From Imbricaverruca yamaguchii (Eukaryota > Arthropoda > Thecostraca > Neoverrucidae), in contig JAOTOL010001642.1 in NCBI GenBank assembly GCA_034440575.1, positions 3,102,501-3,166,500 on the forward strand: 64,000 nt of DNA, in the 5' to 3' direction. Every line of letters starts with the position of its first letter. Positions within the stretch are counted from its first letter, which is position 1. The translations under genes and the position numbers were made by a program. Under the pieces are notes generated by a model, which made no database searches, had not been told where the DNA came from, and worked only from the letters and a program-made list of their open reading frames with translations. Positions 45,610 to 57,240 of the stretch are shown here, piece after piece.

Positions 45610-48600
45610 TCCATTAGGCTTCACTTTGGGAAGCTTGAACACATTGTGAAAATAACGTTCCAATAATACAGGAAGCAGATGGAGAATGTTGCTGCTTTGT
45701 TCCTGGTTACACGCGACTGAAAGTAGGCCAATGGTTTGTTCCTGATCCAATGAATGCCTGAGGGTGTGTAAACCACTAATCAAAATCTCAGAGCACCGGG
45801 ATTTTTACTCCCCAAGTCTGGAGCCTGGCGAGTGTTTTGATGATCCCCAGTATGACATTAAGGGGATGACAGATTTGTGATCTTTGTCCATCATGTGTAG
45901 CTGATCAGTGCAGTGGCGATATTGTGGTATATACACACGGGACGAAGTGGGCTTCAGGCACTTGTTGCGCGGAAAGGGCCACCTCGACCTGCAGAAGGCT
46001 GTTGATATTTGTTGTGCAGATGAAAACGCACACAAACTGCACTGATATTTTCGATCGGCTGGTGCTGAATGGCCGTCTGTTGGCAGTCGGCGACCAAGCC
46101 GGTCGTCTTGATGGGATAATACCGCGCACGCTGCGGTCGTGTCTCGTGCTACCCCGAGCCCAGACAGCGGGGCGAATTCGATTTTGAAGAAAAAATAATA
46201 CCCGGAAAATCCGGGAGATTAGTTGCTTGTAAAATAATCACTTTTAACCCGTCACGGTACGTCAGCCGAGTCAGCAGCAACATAATGTTTGCAGATGGCC
46301 AGTAGAAACTCTCAGCAATTATCTATCAATTATATCTGTCTACCGCTCGACACAAATGTCACCTCCTGTATATCGCTTGGTGGTCCCACACGCATTGTTG
46401 GAAACTGGTCGGGCACGTCACCGTGGGACGAGATGGCGCTAGTGTCGCCGGCGCCGCGGCCGACACATCTCCGTTGTCGTCATTGCGGCGCGGCAGTGGC
46501 GCCATGCGTATTCGTCCGACGTAAGCGAGTCACTTTCAAATCTGCGAGTTCATAGTATAATGACAAGATCTGTCGGTGGCGTTTATCGGGACGGCAGGCT
46601 AGTGATCACCTGTGTAGTTGCCGTTGAAACATTGAACGTCATTCTGAACACTGAAACAACGCTCGAACATATGTTAATGCTCCCGCCCCCTCAAAAAAGG
46701 AAGTCAGAGCGGGAGCGAGAACGATATTTGACGCAGGGCATGGAAGCAACGTCCCCCGTTAGTGCGCTATATAATCCATGGATTAATCAGGGTGCACATA
46801 TGGATCGGCACGGTAACGGCCGATGAACCCCAGGAGGGCCTCCAGAACTCCGGTACAGCGCTACAGCTAGCGATTGTGTGACAAACTAGGCTAAAGTAAA
46901 GGTGGTAATGTCCGGTGGGAAATCAGTAATGAATCAAGTTCACTATTGACTAAATGTGTGTTGGGAACACCGATATCCGATAAATTGCGTGGTGTAATGT
47001 AATATTGTAATAACCGAAAACATAAATGTTGCAGTGGGTAGGAGGACGTTGTTAAGGAGAGCTCATTTGCCTGCCTGTCACACGTTTCGGGTAAGGATTC
47101 TAAATTTATGACTGACGGCATCGATCTTGTAGACGCTCATATACCGTCGAGCAGTGGCGGTGATTATAATGACCGATGGTAGGGCGGTAACGTATCAACG
47201 TGGAACTGCCAATTGGTAATCATAGAGCATTGGGAGCCCGTTCAAGTGCATTCAGAGAGCATTCAAGTAGTTATTCTATGTTATGGCCATATTCGGGCGC
47301 GGCCTCTAAAGCGTAATGAATGGTTTTATTGCACGGTTAGAATCACACTTCTTATGTCTCTTCAGAGCCTTGCAGCATTAGCGAGGCTTTCAGTTGCAAA
47401 GTTAATGAGCGAGGCCATTAATTTTGCTAATTAACAATTAATGCGGCCTATGATAAAAATCCTCACCAACAATGAGAAATGGGAATGCAATGGCACGCAG
47501 TCAGATATCTACAAGATGTCGAAAAGTGGATGTTCCAGGCTGGGACTCACTGCCCTAAGGAGCGACACTTCCGTTCCCAGGTCCCCGTATTTAGGAGCGA
47601 CACCGCCCTGCGCAGGTCTCGTATTTAGGAATAACGCTACCATCTGGCAATCTCCGTTCGTAGATTAGATAACCGTAAATGCTGGAACCTTTCGTTGTAG
47701 CTTACCGACATACACACAAATAAGTGTCAGAATTGGCTGAATGCATGCATCAGATGAATCACGCAATATCGTTTGACTAAGTAAATAACCAGGTTATAGA
47801 AGCAATAGTGTAGCGAGCAATGATTATATCCATATGTGCAGCTCAGTGCGGTCCGCTGATGTATTGAAATTGATCGTGACTTGAAAATAGCAAACACCAG
47901 CTATGACGAAGGCGGAAGTAAGTAACATTGCCACCCGGTATTCGTGACATGATCAGGTATATGGTCCAAGTGGCCATGCTATTGTGGTTAGTGCCGGTCA
48001 TAACGTGCCTCGATTACCCCCCCTCCTACACCCAAATATGTACGACGGCCAGACGACGTGCTGCACCAGCCGCACGAAGGGACGACAAGCTAGACCAGGC
48101 TGGTTCGGCAGGAGGCAAGTGCATTCTGTTCCACCCGAATATTAGAGTATCATTTTACTACTGCAGATTGCTATTTCTCATGGGGGAGGAAAGCAATCAG
48201 CCAGCAGTGAGAATAAGGAACTCAACCAGGATTGTGAGGGAAAATGAGAGACGTATGCGAATATGTAATGAATGAAGCAGTTGTGTAAAACCGCTTATAC
48301 AAAGGACTACCACTTGGGAAGATAGCATTTATTTTGTAATTGACGCGATGGTTCCCGCTTTTGTGTGGGATGAGCAAGTGGACAGATGATAAATGGATTG
48401 CTGAAAAGTGGCATTTTGGGCGAGACGACTATGACTGAGCATGAGCGAACCTAATTAAATCGTAAAAGCTCTCTGAAATATATCCAACAACGCCGGGCAA
48501 GGCATGTATATCGATCGATACGGTCACAGATATAGATACAATCGATCGTCGTATCCAGTGCGATTGGCAGTGGAAATACATACAATCCGCGCACGCCCGA

Positions 48601-49346
48601 CCTATTGAAGATGGACGGTACACGTGACATTGTCATCGGAGCTGTGGATCAGTAAGTGGAATAAAATGGCACAGGAGCGCCCCGTACACACACTCGTGCG
48701 TTGTCAGAGCAGGACCTAAAAGCTTCCCAAGATTGAAAGAGTTCATGACAGTTGCAGTTTCTGCTACCACATGACCACTGACAACAGCGAAAACTGGAGT
48801 AGTGGTGGCGATAATGTTTCCCACGTCTCTCTCCACGATAAACAGGGCAGACGGGGATGCTAAATGGGCCACAGCCTTCGTCCCCTACCGGTGGGAGCCT
48901 TAAGAGGTTCACCTGGAAGAAAACACATTGGCCACAGGTCCTCTCACACCCTACAAACCTCCCCTCCCCGTTAGTGATGCTCAATCGGAGAGGCACCTGT
49001 GGGACATCTAAGTGCCCCCTGCACAACACAACACACACAACACCAACACGCTGGCGCTTGATCGAAAAAGGGAGATTCCCCAGTTTAGTTTCGGTTTCTT
49101 TTCTACAAACCGGAAAAACCACAACCAACTCGCCGAACCCCCCTCCCTTGCATCCACCCCACATTCTGTCGGCGACAGAGACCCCACAACGTACCGCACG
49201 AGTGCTCCCGATGTGCTCCTGTGGTATTTTATTCCACTTCCTGATCCGCAAATCCGACGACAACGACCGGACCACGGTGATGTAGCGGCCGCGACCCCCG
49301 GCGACGCTGTCGCCATCCAAGCCAGCGGTAACGTTTCTGACAATTA

Positions 49347-49610
49347 TTTATCGTGGAGCGTTGCGATGACTTTGGAATCGTCTTGAATCGGAGCAGCCTC
49401 ATACTCGATAGGCCTGAAGAGGATTTTTGCGGTCTCTCCATTTTGCAGCAGGGCTATGCGGTGGACAACCGCGAGGTGAAGGCGATTGCAGAGCTTCATC
49501 AGCCCAACAACATCACGGACCTCCGGTCGTTCATAGGACTCACTAGCCAGCTGGGGAGCCTCTCGACCGACATCGCCGACGCAGAATCATCGCCAGTGTT
49601 TTGCCCAGAT
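49347..49610 (+). pseudogene. Ty3/gypsy pol fragment (reverse transcriptase/RNase H connection)
   Basis: The frame reads RCDDFGIVLNRSSLILDRP, then GYAVDNREVKAIAELHQPNN and ITDLRSFIGLTSQLGSLSTD. That is the end of the RT domain and the conserved TxxxLRSFLGLxxQ hinge of Ty3/gypsy elements. The expected catalytic part upstream and RNase H and integrase downstream are not visible, so it is a short dead remnant between the two genes. Confidence 0.8.
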
Positions 49611-49794
49611 CTTGCAACATCAGGTGTTTGAAGGAAAAATCACATGAGTCTGCTTTTAGAGGCGGCGAGGGTGGCGCTAGTGGGGCCATCTATACTCAAC
49701 TTCGCTGATCTCCAACATTTTAATGTATTGCAGTCGGCGAAGGTTTGGGTATGCCCTCCCCCAGTGCCGTGGCCACTGATGCCGAGATGCGTGG

Positions 49795-49937
49795 AACATG
49801 GAATCTCGCTCGCATCACGGATGCCGAGATGCGAGATGCGTCTCGCTCACATCTCGCTCGCATCACGGATGCCGAGATGCGAGATGCGTCTCGCTCACAT
49901 CTCGCATCATGGATGCCGAGATGCGAGATGCGTCGAC
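49795..49937. repeat. ~58-bp tandem repeat, about 2.5 copies
   Basis: Unit of GATGCCGAGATGCGAGATGC + GTCTCGCTCACATCTCGCTC + GCATCACG, with an internal GATGCGA motif. Confidence 0.9.
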
Positions 49938-52095
49938 ATGGAAGTCGAACTCCCGGCCCGTGATTGGGCTGTTCAGAAGTGCAGAACTTAACTGGCAGAC
50001 CTACCTCATTTGAGACAGTTGTTCAGCATCGTCCCCTGTGCCCATCCTAGTGCACAAACGGCTCAACGAGATCGATACCCCCAGATTACAGAGTACGTGT
50101 GAGAAGCTATGTGCACACAGCTTCACGGTTCGCTGGTAGTCCGGAGCATCGAACGATCCCAAATGCGCTATCACGAGCTGCAGTGCAGCACGCAGTTCGC
50201 GAGGACGAATTCGCAGGGGAAGCAAAGGATGGCGAAAGTGTTTCAGGAAGGGAAGGGAATTAAAACCGTACGTTGTATGCCTCACATCAATCGATTGTGT
50301 TCTGCAATACGATGGAAGAGAACGTCGGCGTTCTTAGGAAGCGACTTCTTACCATACTTTTTGGAAGGGTACATGCGCCAACTTAGTTGCCTGTGGTACT
50401 TCTCGAAATACCGGCGGCTTTTGTGTAAGCCAACCGGGTACCATTTTAACGGGTATTATCCCCCTCTCAAAATATCGATGAAGCATTTTTCGTCATTCAA
50501 CAAGGGGAAAGCATGGAGCAACAAGGTCACAATTCACGAATGGCTATTGTCGTCTTCAGCAGGATTTCACCAGCCAACCGAGTTTCACGCCTAGAAGAAG
50601 AAAAATCTTGGGTTCTTTTACGATGATTTCAACCTCTTAGTTCATATAGCGTCGCTGAGCTTCATGCCTGAAAAGAATAGTAAACACAAACACATGAATG
50701 TCAACATAATATTTAGACTTGCATGTCGATTCAATACTGTTTCGCACATTGGTCAACAGATACCATACGTTCTCCCCGATCGCCCACAAAGCAAGGCAGA
50801 AAACTCGAGGACAGGTGGCTCAGGCCAATAATCAAGAAAGGGTTCTGTGGCATGGGCCTCACCGCTTCATCGATCCAGAGCAAATTGTCACTCACTCGCA
50901 GAACGTTCAAAACTTCACAAACGGGCTGATGAGACTGGGGACCAACTAATCCGGGAGAAGCACCGTCGTCACTGGATGTGTTCTGCTCTTTGGTGATTTC
51001 ATTGTAAATTGTCGGCCGATAACAGTGGCGGATAAAGTCCGATTTATTTAACTTCCGAGCTATCTGAAATGGCAAAGCTTAATGTGTCGCTTCAAGTGGT
51101 ACCACTGTCCACCAGCAGATTTGTCTCTCTTCAACACGCAGGGCAAGTTCCAATCTGGACTTGTTTCTCGACATGTGGGATTATTTGTGATCATAGGTCG
51201 ATTATCGTGGCCGTCGACCTCCCGCCCTTTCCAAGGGGTCCATTTGTGTTTGTCCCGTCCCTACAGGGGTGATAAGGGGTGATCAGTGCTGCTGCCGTCA
51301 CCAGCAGAATTGCACCTCCGTCGTGCAGCGACCACGTCCCCTGGCGTATCATGCGACACGTGTCGCACGTGGTGACCTGGCCCGTGGCGCGTGTCACTCG
51401 TGTGACTAGCTGTTGCCGACACGATCGTGGCGCGTTGTTCGCCGTTCATATCACAGCGCAAAGCGATCCACAGGTGGCATCGCCCTCCGGCCGGAGAGGG
51501 CGCCACCAGGCGGCATCCCTCTGGCGGCGGGCTCACTCGTCTGGGCGGGTGGACTCGCTGCTATCCCACGGGCTCACTAGTGTCACGCCGGGCAGCCGTG
51601 GGTTCAATGATTTGACTGCGGTCTCAGCCATATCAAAATGAGCTTTGTTTCTCGAATGATGGACGGCCGGCTCATGTAACGGAAGGCTGGCTCGTCTGGT
51701 GATCAGTTGGTCCTACTAGACGACAAATCCACACACGTCACGCATCTCGGAAGTCACGCATATCGCGGCGGGCTGCACCTAAACACACCCGACGCCGCGG
51801 GCGGGGCTCACTCCCGCGACGGTCGAGACCGTTATTCGAACGCCAGACGGCGTACAGATTCCTCGCGCACAAATGTTGACGGACTGCCTGAGCACCCAGC
51901 TACAGCTACGGCCATGCATCCTCTGAGCTGCAGACACCGGTACACTAGACCCCGGCTAGGCAGGCATGGCGGGAACAGCACAGACTTGAGGCCCGTCCGT
52001 CGCATCGTTACCATGACAACAGCCGGATGGCGAGGCGGCCCCATCAATCACGAACTCTCCAGTGGAAGATTGCCACCCGGGCAGCGGCGGGGTGT
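49938..52095. other. Intergenic stretch and probable RhoGAP 3' UTR
   Basis: The 3' UTR of the minus-strand RhoGAP must start at 52,095. A minus-strand AATAAA (TTTATT at 51,043-51,048 on plus) is a possible polyadenylation signal. No other gene is recognised; the frame 50,109-50,594 (+) has no known domain. Confidence 0.45.
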
Positions 52096-52223
52096 CTACT
52101 CCGCCACGATCTCGACACTGGACGAGTTCTCGCTGGCGTGGCAGCAGTGGATCACCCAGCGGCCGTTGGGGTTCTCATGGTAGCACTCCAGGATGGCCGC
52201 GTCGTGCTCGATCCGTCGCTGAC
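52096..52223 (-). CDS. conu: Conundrum/ARHGAP18-type RhoGAP, last exon with stop
   Basis: Read from 52,223 down: completes G, then QRRIEHDAAILECYHENPNG and RWVIHCCHASENSSSVEIVA, E, stop TAG at 52,098-52,096. NIGxR...(D)..L..xNPNxxWVI is the C-terminal signature of ARHGAP18-family proteins (human: NIGERCLDDD.. NPNAEWVI). Acceptor GTCGGCAG/GT, phase agrees with the previous exon. The tail after WVI is about 20 residues longer than the human one. Confidence 0.9.
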
Positions 52224-52965
52224 CTGCCGACCGCCGACTGACCTCAGGTTCGGCTCACGACAGGTCAATGGTCAATAGCTAAGTCTCCCGTTCACAGCCG
52301 CAAAATGAATGCAGAAATATCCGGAGTTTCGCATTCGTGAAATGTGCGCATTCATCCACAATTGGTTCGTGTTAGCAGGTCTGACTGGCAGAAATAGATG
52401 CAAACAATTCTGAGATCGCAGGTAATATTTGGATGGTGATAGTAGAAGAAATTAGCGTGAAAAGCATACATGTATTCACAGCAGCTTGTGGCGTTGAAGC
52501 ATTCATTTCCTTTTTGGGTTTTGTAGCCACCCAGACTGCATTTCTTCCGCAGCTACGAAGGGTCAGATTAATCCTATAGTGAAACCGCCGAATACATGGA
52601 GCGAAGTAGCCCCTCTGGTCGGCACCTGACGGCGATCAGGTTGACAAAAGGGTTCTTTGTGAGCCCATATGTATGTTGATAACATGCTATTCTGCTGATA
52701 TAAACATGATACAATAATATGCATATAGTAAAAAGAATAGTGAAAGTATTCTGCTGTTAACCAAGGATGATTAGGGGGCACCTAATGGCCAGGCGACCTC
52801 CAGTCTGCCAAGTATCCTCTGAAAGAAGCGCACCCTTTAAAAAATATTCATACTACCATATAAGCAGGAAATGAAAAGCCTCCAACGCCACCCTCCCCAG
52901 AAGCAGGGTACACCTCAACCTTCTCCGTGTCCGCAACAATACCCTGCATGATCGCCATTGCGTAC

Positions 52966-53066
52966 CTATATTGCCGCCGTGCTCGTAGAGAAAGTGTCTC
53001 TGGAGACAGGCGGCGGGGTCTCCGCCCAGACAGCTGGTGCTGCCGTCTGGCGGCGGCTCCTCGACT
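52966..53066 (-). CDS. conu: Conundrum/ARHGAP18-type RhoGAP exon
   Basis: Read from 53,066 down: completes R and encodes VEEPPPDGSTSCLGGDPAAC then LQRHFLYEHGGNI plus one base. FLYEhGGNIG matches the FLYEIGGNIG motif of ARHGAP18. Acceptor AGCCCCAG/A, donor ATATAG/GTACGC. The 5' boundary is chosen by phase with the preceding exon; the proline/glycine-rich first half is poorly conserved, so it is less certain than the 3' half. Confidence 0.8.
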
Positions 53067-53339
53067 CTGGGGCTGGAGCCGCGCCGCGTGCGCTGTCGGC
53101 CGCCCACCTCGGGCAACAGCAGCAGCTGCTGAACACACCTGCGGCGACGGACCGCGTCAGTGGCCCGCCAGTCCCTGATGTCTCGCTCTCACAGCACCAC
53201 ATCAGTTCATTCCGGTCATACCGCAGCCCCGCTGCCCAGCAGACTGACGTCGGTGTCACCTGCCAGAAGACGCCGGTCTGACGTCAGTCATGCCCCAGAC
53301 CTGCAATGATCCCCGCCAATCCCTCACCATTTTCGTGTC

Positions 53340-53430
53340 AGCCAGTTCACATCAGTTCTGCTTCAGTCACACATCAGTCCTGTTTCAGTCTCACGTCAGT
53401 CATGTTTCAGTCACACATCAGTCCCACATC
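53340..53430. repeat. Short degenerate repeat of TCAGTC words
   Basis: Imperfect copies of CACATCAGTCCTGTTTCAGT. Intronic in the RhoGAP gene; not recognised as exon-derived. Confidence 0.6.
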
Positions 53431-53794
53431 AACTAAGGGTCAATTCACTACCTGGGATCTACACACGGGCGCTATGGGTCGGCTCCTCCAACTCCTCATC
53501 CTTCACATTCCATGCCTGCCTGCCTGCTTCATCCACTTCATCGGCTAAAACAATCCTGGGCCCTTCCAACAATTTTCTTGATGATGCACTCTTCCTTGTT
53601 TGTGTGCAATCTGATCACGATGCAACACCGGCTCGCTCTCTACCACTACTAATGCGACCATGCCCATGGCCTAACTTAGCCAGCACATCCCGAATCGTCA
53701 TCTCACAACAATACCACGACCCCACCCTTAGACTGACCAGGCCGCCTCAACCGTAACGGCGACCCCATCTTATCATTTCGCCGGCCGCCATCTG

Positions 53795-54067
53795 ACCAGT
53801 GACCTGACCTGATGACCCGATCACCACATCCTCGCCTCGGATGCGACTCCACCCGACTTCACGGCGAAGCAGTGACCTGACCCGGCCGCCCTGTCTCCAG
53901 CCGCGACCTCGCGTGTGACCTAGCTTGACATGCGACCACCGCGTTCGACAGGAGCAGACCTGATCGGGCGGTGACTTGGCATGTTGCCTGACCACGCTCG
54001 CGACATTGTATGATGGACTGCATTGGCCTAGCGGAGAATTGACACGCGACCTGATGTGTGACCTGAC
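53795..54067 (-). repeat. Highly diverged donor-edge repeat of a RhoGAP exon
   Basis: On the minus strand the exon ends GACGTGGTCACCAG/GTCAGGTCAC. Further into the intron are TCACACATCAGGTCGCG, GGCCGGGTCAGGTCACTG and GATGTGGTGATCGGGTCATC + AGGTCAGGTCAC. The repeated AGGTCAGGTCAC words with GAYGTGGT upstream suggest old copies of this junction. Confidence 0.5.
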
Positions 54068-54237
54068 CTGGTGACCACGTCGCCGGCAGCCGCCTCGGGC
54101 GTCAGTTGGACCGGCCAGCTGGCCGGACTGAACTGGGGAGCAGTCACTCGAATCACCCCGTCTTGGAAGTCCATCTCGTTGTCAATCTTCCGCACAACCG
54201 GAGCCTCCTTCTTCCGCAGCGGCAACAGCTTTTTCAT
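54068..54237 (-). CDS. conu: Conundrum/ARHGAP18-type RhoGAP exon (after the GAP domain)
   Basis: Read from 54,237 down, phase 0 start: MKKLLPLRKKEAPVVRKIDN, EMDFQDGVIRVTAPQFSPAS, WPVQLTPEAAAGDVVT plus two bases. Human ARHGAP18 has AMKKLLKKMAYD and later DVPQGVIRVQAPHLSKVSMA with AIQLTEELKASDV, the same order. Acceptor TCTTGCAG/ATG. The donor CACCAG/GTCAGG is weak; alternatives four to fifteen bases further lie in the repeat that follows. Confidence 0.92.
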
Positions 54238-54551
54238 CTGCAAGACAATGCAATGTCACACGTTCTCACATTCTCCAATTAGTTGGGCTTTGGAGTTCAT
54301 CGATCAAGATTCCGTCTCCCCTCCCTCTGTCTCCGCTTGATCGACACAGTGAATACGCGTACCTTGCGTATCATTTATCGCCGAAGTTCAGGTTAGTAAA
54401 GGCTGCATGTCTCCCTGGTCTGGAGAACTGTAGAACTTGCCATGGTTTTGTTCGTGCAGACTGAAGGTACGCTCGAGAAAAATCCTCGTGGGTCCATATA
54501 TTGAAGAGGACTCCTAGCACGTAGCCTACTCTCTGCTAGGAAGTCACTCAC

Positions 54552-54704
54552 CGGACGATTGGACTCCTTTCGGGCTCTCTCCAGCTGCTCGGACTCGTAC
54601 TGGCTGCGCAGCTGGCGGATAAACTCGGCAGGAACCTCCCACAGCCGGTCACGGTGGCGCACGAGGTTCCGAACCACGCGTGACGTCACAGCGGCGAACT
54701 CGAT
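54552..54704 (-). CDS. conu: Conundrum/ARHGAP18-type RhoGAP exon (end of GAP domain)
   Basis: Read from 54,704 down, 51 codons in phase 0: IEFAAVTSRVVRNLVRHRDR, LWEVPAEFIRQLRSQYESEQ, LERARKESNRP. Matches EFVMAAGTANTMHLLIKYQK and LLWTIPKFIVNQVRKQN of ARHGAP18. Acceptor TTTGCCAG/ATC, donor CGTCCG/GTGAGT. Confidence 0.94.
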
Positions 54705-55183
54705 CTGGCAAAGCAGGTAAATTGTTTTTTAAGGCTTTGGTGGCAGCACACGTTATCGTCACATACCGCCCCATAAATACGATGCAAGCTGAGCGATAAG
54801 AATAATCCCTGTCAACAACGATTCTAAGCAACGGTAAAAGTATCTAATAAGTGATTGTTAATAATATGTGACGACTTAGCCCAATATCATCCCAGTCCCT
54901 GAAGCAAGGTGTAGCGGAGACGACGGGAGCTTAGAATCACGACCACGAATATTCATGGAACAACCTGCCTTGCATCTATATTCCATTCCATTAGTGTATT
55001 CCGATGCGAGTAACTCAACAGCCACATTGTTCACCACATAGGCCAGGATTTGCACCATATAGCACCAGACACACCAAGTCGCAAGTACATCAGGTCGCAT
55101 TTTACACCAGTGGCCACACCAGGTCGCGGTCAGACCAGGTCACACCCGGCGGCCCGGACCGCAGCAGGTCGCGCCGGACCCAC

Positions 55184-55915
55184 CTCGACGCTGATGTCCT
55201 TCTGCCGGCGCTGGCCGGGCCACAGCAGGTTGGGCGCCATGATCATGGACACGTTCTCCAGCGACATCTTGTTGCTCTGCTCGCGCTCGGCCACGGCGGC
55301 CATGAAGGCCAGCAGACGGCGCAGCACGGCGCGGTTGGCGGCCGGCAGCTGCAGGCAGAGCAGCGTCAGCGCGGCCGGCTGACGCGCCGGCGGCAGCGCG
55401 TCCGTGCCGTGGAACGCGTCCATGTTCTCGCCGGTGAGCAGCGGGCGCGGCAGCTCGCGCAGGAACAGCTTGACGAGCGCGGCCACGTCGGCGGCCGAGC
55501 TGCGCCGCAGCGCAGCGTCCACGTCGCCCGGCCGGCTGTAGAAGGCGGCGTCCACCAGCCGGCGCAGCAGCTCCACCTTCTGCTGGTGGCCGGGCACGCG
55601 CAGCAGGCCCTCCTCGAGCAGGCCGCGCCGCTCCAGGTGGCCGAGCACGCGCTCCAGCACCAGCGGCACGGGGCCGCCGTCCGGCTGCCGCAGCCGGTCG
55701 CGCTCCAGCAGCAGCGTCAGCGGCACGCCGAACACGCCGTCGGCGCTGCTGGCGCGCGTGCGCAGACGTTTCCGGCGCGCCTTGCGCCGGCTGTAGCTCA
55801 GCCCGTGCTCGTCGAACAGCGCCGTCAGCTCGATCAGCGCCAGCTTCTGCAGCCGCTTCACGTCCGGCTCGGAGAGGTAGTCGACCAGCGTGCGGCCGAG
55901 CCTGCCCTCCGTCGT
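55184..55915 (-). CDS. conu: Conundrum/ARHGAP18-type RhoGAP, main catalytic exon
   Basis: Read from 55,915 down, 244 codons in phase 0. Residues 1-40 hold LGRTL and LQKLALIELTALFDEHGL, typical of ARHGAP18/28/40. From about residue 60 the RhoGAP domain begins (GVFGVPLTLLLERD). GLLRVPG at about 103-109 carries the arginine finger (codon near 55,600). KLFLRELPRPLL is the second conserved helix, and NKMSLENVSMIMAPNLLW near the end carries the conserved Asn. All catalytic residues are present, so it should stimulate GTP hydrolysis by Rho-type GTPases. In fly, conundrum binds Moesin and acts on Rho1 at the cortex. The exon is very GC-rich; the plus-strand 423-codon frame across it is its antisense shadow. 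Acceptor CCCACAG/ACG, donor GTCGAG/GTGGGT. Confidence 0.96.
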
Positions 55916-56224
55916 CTGTGGGAGGGGGGGGGGTATTGCCACCGTCTTGAGCTTGGGGAGGGGAGATGCTGCCACCCTCTCTGGACTGGATGGAAAGCTT
56001 GCAACAGCCGATGCGCACCCACCCACCCACGAGCTGGGGTTGTCGGAACAGAGTTGAGCGCGCCAAACATAGTGCTCGTGATGGGGCCGGAGTTCCATGA
56101 AAACGCGTCGAGGTGCGTATGCAAGCCATTCGTGGGTCTACTCGTGAGTGTTCCATGTCAGACATGGTCCACTCAGCTCCCACATAATCGAGTGTCCTCG
56201 GTACCAGACATGTCCACCCAGCCA

Positions 56225-56295
56225 TGGGCGCGAATGATCAGATCTGGTCGAAGCGCCCAAATCCCAAATGACTAGCGAACTAACTGATCGAGTGA
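56225..56295 (+). mobile_element. SINE 3' tail fragment
   Basis: GGTCGAAGCGCCCAAATCCC, AAATGACTAGCGAACTAACT: same tail words as the copies at 6,690 and 33,855. Intronic in the RhoGAP gene. Confidence 0.45.
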
Positions 56296-56779
56296 ATCAT
56301 TTTTATCAATGAATTAATTCCACACAGAGGCTTTATCACCATTGGGATGATGAGACGTGATCTGTAATGTGTACCTGAATTATCACTTCACATGGTATTG
56401 TATTGCTTGGAAAGAAGAGACTTCACAATGGTTGCATTTCCCTCGTCATTAATTATTTTGTCTTTATGAGGCTCACGATCTTAACATTCATGTCAATGTT
56501 GGTTTTTGGTTTCGGAGAGTAAACCAAATACTTCGACTAATCACTTTTGTGTACCCTCACATGCGTTATGCTTGGGCTGGCCAAATATAAAGAGCACATT
56601 ACCACCTTACCCCGTTGGGTCTACGTCTAAACGACCAGACTACCACAGGCACTTAGTCGCCAGAGAACACCTTGGAAGCCCACAAGGTGCTAAGCCTGTC
56701 TTCCATATCTTCCATTCATTTCTAAGCCTCCATTCATTTTCTACAACGCAAATCGAAAAAAAATTGAACGTGACAGAAA

Positions 56780-56947
56780 GTGAGGAAGCCAGACAGACAC
56801 CGTGTCTCCCTGTCACATTTCCCCGCTCATCCGCTCCCTGCCCGCTCACCGTACTCCTGACTGGAAGTGAGGAAGCCGCCCCATTCCATGACAGACACCG
56901 CGTCCCCCTGTCACATTTCCCCGCTCGCTCGTTCGCTGCCCCCTCAC
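56780..56947 (-). repeat. ~90-bp donor-edge duplication of a RhoGAP exon
   Basis: Two ~90-bp copies lie next to each other on the 3' side of the exon ending at 56,948. The true junction reads GTCAGGAGCGCG/GTGAGGGG; the copy reads GTCAGGAGTACG/GTGAGCGG with its donor at 56,849-56,848. The rest of the unit (GACAGACACCG, CCCTGTCACATTTCCCCGC on plus) is also shared. Confidence 0.85.
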
Positions 56948-57117
56948 CGCGCTCCTGACGCCACTGGCGGCCTGCTTGACGGCGTCTTTGGTGTCGGACT
57001 TGGAGCCGGAGCGGACGCGCGGTATGTGAAGCTCGGACAGGCCACCGAGCTCGGTGCTGGACCGCTCCGACTGGTGTCGCACCGACCCGAGCGCGTGGAA
57101 CGACACCACCTCGATGC
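56948..57117 (-). CDS. conu: Conundrum/ARHGAP18-type RhoGAP exon (N-terminal half)
   Basis: Read from 57,117 down: completes G, then IEVVSFHALGSVRHQSERSS, TELGGLSELHIPRVRSGSKS, DTKDAVKQAASGVRSA, phase 0 at the end, running into TTEGRLGRTL of the next exon. A low-complexity, basic/serine-rich linker before the GAP region; similarity to the family is weak but both splice sites (CTGTGCAG/GC, GAGCGCG/GTGAGG) and both phases agree. Confidence 0.8.
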
Positions 57118-57173
57118 CTGCACAGGAGGAGCGCGTTGTCAGTGGCGAAGCGCAGCGCAGCGCAGCTCGTCGG

Positions 57174-57240
57174 CGGCCGTAGTAGATCTGCTAGTAGATC
57201 TGGTAGTAGATCTGGTAGTAGATCCGGTAGTAGATTGCCA
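57174..57240. repeat. 15-bp GTAGTAGATCTG repeat
   Basis: About 4.5 imperfect copies, upstream of the RhoGAP exon acceptor. Confidence 0.85.

Larger units (their letters stand above)
43809..49340. other. Intergenic stretch after Sema2a (3' UTR plus unknown)
   Basis: The Sema2a 3' UTR must begin at 43,809. The first AATAAA I see is at 44,551. Beyond it are the (AT)n tract at 45,538-45,606 and unremarkable sequence. Open frames such as 47,928-48,275 (+) have no recognised domain. Confidence 0.5.

Noticed and set aside
47928..48275. 115-codon plus-strand frame with hydrophobic N-terminal segment (MLLWLVPVITCL)
   Set aside because: No homology recognised, no splice or repeat context; probably chance.
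50109..50594. 161-codon plus-strand frame
   Set aside because: No family recognised; near the Ty3/gypsy remnant but without motifs of such elements.
55004..56275. 423-codon plus-strand open frame
   Set aside because: Antisense shadow of the GC-rich RhoGAP catalytic exon, whose minus-strand frame has clear domain motifs.
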